Shown here: positions 62,606-64,000 of the stretch, piece by piece
How the letters are laid out: each line of letters begins with the position of its first letter
Numbering within the stretch: the first letter of the stretch is position 1
Origin: Flavicella sediminum
GTDB lineage: Bacteria; Bacteroidota; Bacteroidia; Flavobacteriales; Flavobacteriaceae
DNA length: 64,000 nucleotides
Direction of reading: 5' to 3'
NCBI RefSeq assembly: GCF_006381105.1
Contig: NZ_VDET01000013.1
Span: 94,137 to 158,136 of the forward strand
Translations under genes and position numbers: made by a program
Notes under the pieces: model-generated
What the model was told of the DNA's origin: nothing
The model's database searches: none
The model's input: only the letters and a program-made list of their open reading frames with translations

Positions 62606-64000
62606 ATGAAGACAACTATTATATATGCATTGACATTGACAGCATTGTTTTTTAAGCTATCTACTATGCATGCGCAAGCATTAAAAAACACAAAACCCAA
62701 CATCGTTTTAGTCATGACCGATGATCAAGGGTTGGTTTTAGGTTCCTTAGGGCACCCTGTCGTAAAAACACCTTTTTTAGATAAGTTTGCTGAGAAATCA
62801 GCACGTTTTTCTAATTTTTATATGAGTCCCAATTGCGCACCTTCTAGAGCTGCATTGATGAGTGGAGCACATGAGTTTAGAGTTGCAGTTACCGCAACAC
62901 ATGCTGAGTGTGAACGCATGGCATTAGACATCACAACGTTTCCTCAGTTATTGCAAAAAGAGGGCTATGAAACAGGTTTGTTTGGTAAATGGCATTTAGG
63001 AGATTTGAATGAATATTTACCTCAAAATAGAGGGTTTTCAGAAGTGCTGATGCATGGAGCTGGTGGAATTGGACAAAGAGAAAGAGGTGTTAAAATTACG
63101 AGTTATGCCGATTTTCCTCCAAATCAAGGAGATGGTAAAAAAGCAAAATATTTTGACCCTGTTTTGTTACACAACAACACAATTGTGCAAACCAAAGGGT
63201 ATTGTACCGATATTTTCTTTAATGCAGGTTTGGCTTGGATGAAAGAACAAAAGGAAAGCGAAAAACCATTTTTCGCTTATATTTCTACCAATGCTCCACA
63301 TTCCCCCTTAATTGCTCCAAAAGAGAATTTAGACCGAATGATAAAACGTGGAATGAAAAAAGCAGAGCCTAGGTTGGCCATGATTGAAAACATTGACGAC
63401 AATTTTGGGGTGCTAATGGAAAAATTAGAAAAATGGGATATGTTAGACAATACCATTGTTATTTTTACTTCAGACAATGGAGCTCCAGGTACAGACCCTA
63501 ATTTTATGCAAGGACACAAAACAGGAAAAGGGACTCCCTTTGAAGGTGGCGTGCATGTTCCCGCATTTTGGTATTGGAAAGGGAAAATAAAAGAGAATGT
63601 TGATATTGATGCTTTAACAGCACATGTCGATTTGTACAAAACGTTTTGTGAACTAACAGGAGCCGATATTTCTAAAGTGACTCAAGAATTAGAGGGGAGA
63701 AGTTTGTTGCCTTTGTTAGAAAATCCTGATAGTGAATGGAAACCAAGAATTATTCAAACCCAAAGAGGAAATATTGCCAAAAAACCAGAAGCTTCTGCAG
63801 ATAAATTGTGGTCTGTAAGAACAGATCGTTGGAGATTGGTAGGGAAGGAATTGTACGACTTAAAGAACGATCCTTATGAACAAAAGGATGTGGCTTCAGA
63901 ATATCCGTTTGTGGTAGATGCATTGACAAAATCTCATTTTAAATGGTACAAAACCATGATTCCATATATGATCAATCAAAATAATGTTTGGACAGACCCT
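62606..64000 (+). CDS. S1-family sulfatase (cut by right window edge)
   Basis: An open frame from the ATG at 62606 runs past the window end; 465 codons are visible. It has a signal peptide ending at about residue 24 (STMHAQ), TDDQGLVLG, maturation motif CAPSR (Cys77), LFGKWHLGD and TSDNGAPGT. The visible part covers the whole N-terminal alpha/beta domain, so the gene is intact as far as can be seen. It is the third gene of enzyme operon 2, 11 bp after the propeller protein. The sugar and position attacked cannot be deduced. Confidence 0.93.
   Translation, partial: MKTTIIYALTLTALFFKLSTMHAQALKNTKPNIVLVMTDDQGLVLGSLGHPVVKTPFLDKFAEKSARFSNFYMSPNCAPSRAALMSGAHEFRVAVTATHAECERMALDITTFPQLLQKEGYETGLFGKWHLGDLNEYLPQNRGFSEVLMHGAGGIGQRERGVKITSYADFPPNQGDGKKAKYFDPVLLHNNTIVQTKGYCTDIFFNAGLAWMKEQKESEKPFFAYISTNAPHSPLIAPKENLDRMIKRGMKKAEPRLAMIENIDDNFGVLMEKLEKWDMLDNTIVIFTSDNGAPGTDPNFMQGHKTGKGTPFEGGVHVPAFWYWKGKIKENVDIDALTAHVDLYKTFCELTGADISKVTQELEGRSLLPLLENPDSEWKPRIIQTQRGNIAKKPEASADKLWSVRTDRWRLVGKELYDLKNDPYEQKDVASEYPFVVDALTKSHFKWYKTMIPYMINQNNVWTDP

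Noticed and set aside
9269-64000. Ulvan as the substrate of the locus
   Set aside because: Sulfatases and GH3/GH43-type genes would fit, but no ulvan lyase, GH88/GH105 or rhamnosidase is present, while GH82-like and GH127 genes point to a carrageenan-type galactan.

Overview
The window is AT-rich DNA from a marine member of the Bacteroidota, most likely the Flavobacteriia. The evidence is tandem SusC/SusD-type pairs, two hybrid two-component systems (HTCS), many lipoprotein sulfatases, a type IX secretion (T9SS) C-terminal tail, and promoters of the Bacteroidota TAnnTTTG type rather than sigma-70 type. I cannot name the species from the sequence.

Region 1 (1-9060) is ordinary chromosome. It holds the edge of a B12-binding/radical SAM gene, a small membrane or secreted protein, and a SulP anion transporter. 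A convergent TetR - SulP - beta-carbonic anhydrase operon (bicarbonate/CO2 handling) follows, then DNA ligase (ligA) and a PAP2-type phosphatase. Between the convergent SulP and carbonic anhydrase genes lie decayed copies of both 3' ends and two near-identical terminators, the scar of a tandem duplication.

Region 2 (9170-64000 and beyond the right edge) is one very large polysaccharide utilisation locus, all on the + strand. It contains two complete modules of susC-susD-susE-like genes followed by an HTCS gene and an enzyme operon (12651-32556 and 47830-64000+). These modules are clearly paralogous. Two sulfatases precede them. Between them sit a GH120-like beta-helix enzyme, a GH3 glycosidase, a nucleoside-hydrolase-like/DUF1080 fusion, a GH127 enzyme, and four tandem 442-residue-type beta-helix proteins that I recognise as GH82 (iota-carrageenase family) relatives. 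There are seven sulfatases (one cut by the window edge) plus one broken sulfatase. GH82-like proteins, GH127 and many sulfatases point to a carrageenan or closely related sulfated galactan as substrate. This is inference; no GH16 carrageenase is present in the window.

The most interesting signal is regulatory. Seven transcription units of the locus each carry an element of the form C-[T/C]-N8-A-C, usually repeated 21 bp downstream. In every case it starts exactly 54 bp upstream of a -7 box resembling TAnnTTTG. This looks like the shared operator of the two HTCS AraC domains, whose recognition helices are almost identical. The second notable point is that all four GH82-like proteins keep the Gln, the catalytic Glu and the His of the family but have Gly where iota-carrageenase has its catalytic Asp.

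Proposed working: HTCS sensors bind a sulfated oligosaccharide in the periplasm and switch on the seven promoters. Surface SusD/SusE-like lipoproteins and SusC-like TonB transporters import oligosaccharides released by GH82-like enzymes. Sulfatases, GH127, GH3, GH120-like and GH43/GH117-like propeller enzymes then strip sulfates and cleave the remaining linkages.
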